From positions 1 to 33,209 of the IMG/VR virus record IMGVR_UViG_3300044637_002128: a stretch of DNA of 33,209 bases; one strand, given 5' to 3'. The position numbers and the translations under genes were made by a program. This document shows, piece by piece, positions 31,053-33,209 of the stretch. The stretch comes from a virus. How positions within the stretch are numbered: the stretch's first letter is position 1; the number at the start of each line of letters is the position of its first letter. Under the pieces are notes generated by a model. It was not told the DNA's origin. It worked only from the letters and a program-made list of their open reading frames with translations, and did no database searches.

Positions 31053-31288
31053 AATTATTTGCGTTCAAAATCACGTTGCTTCGCTTTTTGATGAAATGTT
31101 TAGGTATGAAAGCCTATGTTTTTTGGGCTTGTACCGATGATTTTACTTCAAAAAATGCAAGCTTAGGCGAGTTAAATTATTGCGATGCCGATCGGTTGAC
31201 CTCTTTTATGCAAGAGGTCACTGATTTAATTGAGACTCAAAAAATCATCAATGCTGAGATTGAAGAAATGACGAGGGTTGATTTATGA
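31049..31288 (+). CDS. 79-residue unknown protein
   Basis: The start (MKLFAFKITLLRFLMKCLGMKAYVFWA) is hydrophobic with scattered basic residues, a possible membrane-surface helix; the rest is acidic and helical (EVTDLIETQKIINAEIEEM). ATGA overlaps on both sides. Confidence 0.6.
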   Translation: MKLFAFKITLLRFLMKCLGMKAYVFWACTDDFTSKNASLGELNYCDADRLTSFMQEVTDLIETQKIINAEIEEMTRVDL

Positions 31289-31521
31289 GCATCCAAGACA
31301 AAGTTTTAGACGAGTTGCACCACAAACCACACAAACCAACCGCAAAGACCGCAGAGATTCGCATGATTGCGGATCGGTTGCAGACTCTGGGAGCGGAGAT
31401 CATCGAGGCGCATCTGTTTGATGAGATCGGTGAGAGTGGTGATCTTTTTTGCGCTTTGGCTCGGCAGATTCGGGCTGAGTGTGAAATTTTTGAAAAAAAG
31501 ATTTGCAATTTGGCTGAATAG
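31285..31521 (+). CDS. 78-residue helical unknown protein
   Basis: MSIQDKVLDELHHKPHKPTA...ALARQIRAECEIFEKKICNLAE: helical with a His/Pro-rich start. It ends just before the internal promoter at 31503-31531, whose -35 lies within its last codons. Confidence 0.65.
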   Translation: MSIQDKVLDELHHKPHKPTAKTAEIRMIADRLQTLGAEIIEAHLFDEIGESGDLFCALARQIRAECEIFEKKICNLAE

Positions 31522-31531
31522 TTGCTAGATT
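31503..31531 (+). promoter_or_regulatory. Internal rightward promoter
   Basis: TTGCAA 31503-31508, 17-base spacer, TAGATT 31526-31531, then a leader of about 23 nt to the ATG at 31561 with AAGGAG. This would give the last small-gene group independent expression. Confidence 0.55.
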
Positions 31532-31560
31532 GTAAATATCACAAACAAGGAGAAGAAGTG

Positions 31561-32049
31561 ATGACTGAGTTTGAAAAGTGGTGCGAAGAGAATGGGTTTG
31601 ACCCCGAGGGTGAGTTTGAATTGTTGTCACCTATTAGAGGTTCCGATGCAGTGAAAATCGGTGACTTTTTTACTCTAGCAAATGATGACAACACAAGCAC
31701 GCCATATTTCCGCTGCAAGCGGAATAGCATAAGGGTTGCTATCGGTCTCCACCGCCTCATCCAACGCAAACCGAGACCCCAATTCGACCCCCACACATTC
31801 GACTTTCGGCAGGTGTTGCCGAAGTGTTGGGTGCGGGATCGTGAAGCGGATGAATGGAGAGAAGCGTGGTTTTTGGAGATTACGGATTGTCCTTATCCGT
31901 TTCGAGTAGCTGGCAATTCTGGTTCGTCGTATTTCTTTTACTGCACATTCGAAGACCCCACAATCGAACAACGCAAAACTGAACTCAAATCCCGAGCTGA
32001 GGAGCTTCGGGCGGAATTGGCACGGATTGAAAAGGAGTTGGGGGAATGA
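31561..32049 (+). CDS. 162-residue protein, paralogue of the 32541 gene
   Basis: Starts MTEFEKWCEENGFDPEGEFEL; the gene at 32541 starts MTPFESWCAERGASVEDWFL, and both continue with a DD...PYFxxK segment, so they share a small domain. The C-terminus is a coiled coil (TELKSRAEELRAELARIEKELG). ATG 31561 is 8 nt after AAGGAG; GTG 31558 is possible. Function unknown. Confidence 0.65.
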   Translation: MTEFEKWCEENGFDPEGEFELLSPIRGSDAVKIGDFFTLANDDNTSTPYFRCKRNSIRVAIGLHRLIQRKPRPQFDPHTFDFRQVLPKCWVRDREADEWREAWFLEITDCPYPFRVAGNSGSSYFFYCTFEDPTIEQRKTELKSRAEELRAELARIEKELGE

Positions 32050-32168
32050 CCTACACCGACCCTAGCGTGATCCTTTATCGTTGGCTTGAGGATAATAAAC
32101 CGAATGATCCGAAGCCGATTGAGGTTGAGGATGTGGAGTGGGATGATGGTGGGGTGGTGGGGTTTTAA
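32046..32168 (+). CDS. 40-residue acidic protein
   Basis: MTYTDPSVILYRWLEDNKPN then a strongly acidic end (EVEDVEWDDGGVVGF). Overlaps the previous gene by 4 nt. Its stop runs into the start of the attC-like hairpin. Confidence 0.55.
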   Translation: MTYTDPSVILYRWLEDNKPNDPKPIEVEDVEWDDGGVVGF

Positions 32169-32227
32169 CGCTTGCGACTATGCGCGGTCGAACAAACCCG
32201 AACAACGATTGCGCATGGTCGTTGTTA
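32166..32227. other. attC-like folded element with GAACAAA loop
   Basis: TAAC 32166-32169 pairs with GTTA 32224-32227; an inner continuous 15-bp stem (GACTATGCGCGGTCG 32176-32190 with 32206-32220, wobbles included) encloses the loop AACAAACCCGAACAA. An alternative stem AACAACGA 32201-32208 with TCGTTGTT 32219-32226 excludes the first. It could be a recombination site, an operator or an RNA switch. Confidence 0.5.
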
Positions 32228-32237
32228 TATCCAGTGC
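32224..32237. repeat. Left 14-bp inverted repeat of single-gene cassette
   Basis: GTTATATCCAGTGC; matches the inverse of 32480-32493 at 13 of 14 positions. It starts within the end of the attC-like element. Confidence 0.6.
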
Positions 32238-32255
32238 ATTCAAGGGCAATAAACC

Positions 32256-32480
32256 ATGAAACATCATCACATAAATACATCAAAAATCTATGAGGCATTT
32301 GTTAAAGAGCCTCACGAAGACGATGGATCAGACCCATTTGATAGGGGGTCTCATGGATGGCAAGTGGTGTTAGTTATGGGATATGACGAAAACGGATTCT
32401 CGCGAACTGTCATAGACAAAGAAAGCGAACAAGCGTGCCTAGAGTTTCTGACTAGTCTTGGTTTATTGAAAGTGAATTAG
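32256..32480 (+). CDS. 74-residue protein in inverted-repeat-flanked cassette
   Basis: MKHHHINTSKIYEAFVKEPH...GWQVVLVMGYDENGFSRTVIDKESEQACLEFLTSLG: a compact alpha/beta protein with no recognised family. It breaks the run of overlapping genes: 87 bases of non-coding DNA lie before it and 60 after. A 14-bp inverted repeat flanks it, the right arm touching its stop codon. No good ribosome-binding site (AAGGGCAATAAACC). The setting suggests an inserted unit such as a gene cassette. Confidence 0.6.
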   Translation: MKHHHINTSKIYEAFVKEPHEDDGSDPFDRGSHGWQVVLVMGYDENGFSRTVIDKESEQACLEFLTSLGLLKVN

Positions 32481-32493
32481 CATTGGATATAAC
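32480..32493. repeat. Right 14-bp inverted repeat of single-gene cassette
   Basis: GCATTGGATATAAC, the inverse partner of 32224-32237 with one mismatch. Begins at the last base of the cassette gene's stop codon. Confidence 0.6.
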
Positions 32494-32540
32494 TCGCATA
32501 TGACCGCACAAAACATTCGCTTTAGCGCAAAGGAACCAAA

Positions 32541-32753
32541 ATGACCCCCTTCGAATCTTGGTGCGCCGAAAGGGGTGCATCTGTTGAGGATTGGTTTCTC
32601 ACGACCGATCAAGCCGATTTGCTTTTGGTCCCGAGTGGACTAGAATGCGGTCTAGCTGAGGATGATGGATCAGACGAACCTTATTTCTATGTTAAGGGTC
32701 AAGGGCATCGGTTTCTGAGGCTGGATATGATTGAGGTGAAACGTGACAAGTGA
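32541..32753 (+). CDS. 70-residue protein, paralogue of the 31561 gene
   Basis: MTPFESWCAERGASVEDWFL then LAEDDGSDEPYFYVKGQGHRFLRLD: the short version of the domain in the 162-residue protein upstream, without its coiled coil. AAAGGAACC before the ATG. Its end overlaps the next gene by 11 nt. Confidence 0.65.
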   Translation: MTPFESWCAERGASVEDWFLTTDQADLLLVPSGLECGLAEDDGSDEPYFYVKGQGHRFLRLDMIEVKRDK

Positions 32754-32850
32754 GCAGATCTTTTTGGTGATCTTCGCGGTGCTTAGTCCAATGGCACTTG
32801 GGATTACTTTGGTTGCAATGCTTCGGGCTTTTGCGAGGCTCCACAAGTGA
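32743..32850 (+). CDS. 35-residue membrane microprotein
   Basis: GTG start. MTSEQIFLVIFAVLSPMALG then ITLVAMLRAFARLHK: one hydrophobic helix (about 6-26) with a basic C-terminal tail, so likely N-out or tail-in. It overlaps both neighbours (11 and 4 nt). GAGGTGAAAC precedes the start. Small membrane proteins of this kind can act as holins, pinholins or host modifiers; no evidence separates these. Confidence 0.5.
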   Translation: MTSEQIFLVIFAVLSPMALGITLVAMLRAFARLHK

Positions 32851-32921
32851 ACGAATTTGATCTAATCACGGGGCTTGCGATTGTTGCGGGCGTTGTGGTT
32901 GCTTTTTGGAAAAAGAAGTAG
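32847..32921 (+). CDS. 24-residue membrane microprotein, last gene
   Basis: GTG start inside the previous gene (GTGA). MNEFDLITGLAIVAGVVVAF then WKKK: acidic start, one short membrane helix, Lys anchor. The final codons AAG-AAG-TAG are also the first bases of this window (2-8), evidence that position 1 begins in another version of this same locus. Confidence 0.5.
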   Translation: MNEFDLITGLAIVAGVVVAFWKKK

Positions 32922-33105
32922 TATCTTTTGTGGCATCCCCGCCAAGAGAAGGCTCAAGATTTTTTGGGCTTAACAAATCCACCTTTGTGAGGTGGATTTT
33001 GTTATTTTGATTTGACCATACCGCCCACGCATAAAACTCGATGGCGATCCATCGGGGAAGGTCTGTGAGTTCACGGACGATCTGCGCAAATCGGGCGGTT
33101 TTTTG
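32922..33105 (+). ncRNA. Structured RNA region, version 2
   Basis: Same order as 1-226 without P3: P1 TCTTTTG 32924-32930 with CAAGAGA 32943-32949; P2 GGCTCA 32951-32956 with TGGGCT 32965-32970; P4 AATCCACCT 32976-32984 with AGGTGGATT 32990-32998; P5 CCGCCC 33021-33026 with GGGCGG 33093-33098 (perfect here) followed by TTTTTT; P6 33037-33044 with 33049-33056; P7 GTCTGTG 33061-33067 with CACGGAC 33072-33078. Directly downstream of the last early gene. P2 and P6 differ from version 1 by compensatory base changes, which supports a folded RNA. Confidence 0.75.
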
Positions 33106-33209
33106 TTATATTGTTGATGCCAAATGGCTCAGGAACCTTTCTAGTCTTGATGACCAACTGATTCAAGATTCTTTGTCATGGCAAATTAGACTCGCGCAAG
33201 TGGGTCTTT
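33096..33209 (+). repeat. 114-bp exact repeat of 216-329
   Basis: Every base from 33096 to the window end equals 216-329 (offset 32880). It covers the 3' side of P5, the U-run, a TTATATTG motif, a predicted folded stretch and the hairpin of the third terminator. Confidence 0.97.

Noticed and set aside
1-33209. att sites of an integrated prophage at the two ends
   Set aside because: No integrase or excision genes and no host genes at either end; the repeats fit circular permutation or allelic variants better.
1-33209. tRNA genes and CRISPR arrays
   Set aside because: I looked for cloverleaf-like stems with a TTC loop and for regularly spaced repeats and found none.

Overview
The window is almost entirely one dsDNA tailed-phage genome of siphovirus type, with a lambda-like head (GpA-family terminase, gpW-like connector, lambda-type portal, ClpP-type protease fused to a scaffold) and a long-tail module (tube, G/GT frameshift chaperones, tape measure, hub, fibres). 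The host is probably Gram-negative: the lysis block has an M15 endolysin, a lipoprotein with a clear lipobox and a phospholipase A2-like protein. The sequence does not let me name the host. I recognise no integrase, excision pair or CI-type repressor, so lysogeny is not supported.

Layout. (1) 1-513: structured-RNA and terminator region, then a putative late promoter. (2) 514-20644, rightward: terminase, head, tail, fibres, lysis; closed by a bidirectional terminator at 20646-20678. (3) 20755-27407, leftward: a top operon of 11 small or medium genes ending in a C5 DNA methyltransferase and a VRR-NUC nuclease; a second operon with a PD-(D/E)XK exonuclease and its neighbour; then small unknown genes. 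(4) 27408-27566: divergent control region with three phased GAACAAA boxes. (5) 27567-32921, rightward: HTH protein, replication initiator with an iteron-like cluster, DnaB-type helicase, then many tightly overlapping small genes, two of them membrane microproteins. (6) 32922-33209: a second version of the structured-RNA region.

The ends matter. Positions 216-329 and 33096-33209 are identical (114 bp). The sequence upstream of each is similar but diverged, and the differences preserve base pairing in several helices. Position 1 also begins with the last codons of a gene like the 24-aa gene at 32847-32921. The simplest reading is a circular or circularly permuted genome of about 32.88 kb whose contig captured two strain versions of one locus; a true tandem duplication is the alternative. 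Either way the covariation indicates a conserved structured RNA lying between the early and late operons, with up to three terminator-like hairpins in series. That is where a late-gene antitermination or attenuation switch would sit.

Other points worth following: a predicted leftward sRNA (about 20738 to 20646) whose hairpin loop is complementary to the ribosome-binding sites of the first genes of both leftward operons; a promoter signature shared between that sRNA and the main leftward operon; a small gene flanked by 14-bp inverted repeats next to an attC-like hairpin; a +1/-2 tail-chaperone frameshift on an A8 run; and a cationic amphipathic micro-ORF at the end of the lysis block. Many genes here are shorter than 60 codons and were found by reading overlapping start/stop junctions and Shine-Dalgarno sites.
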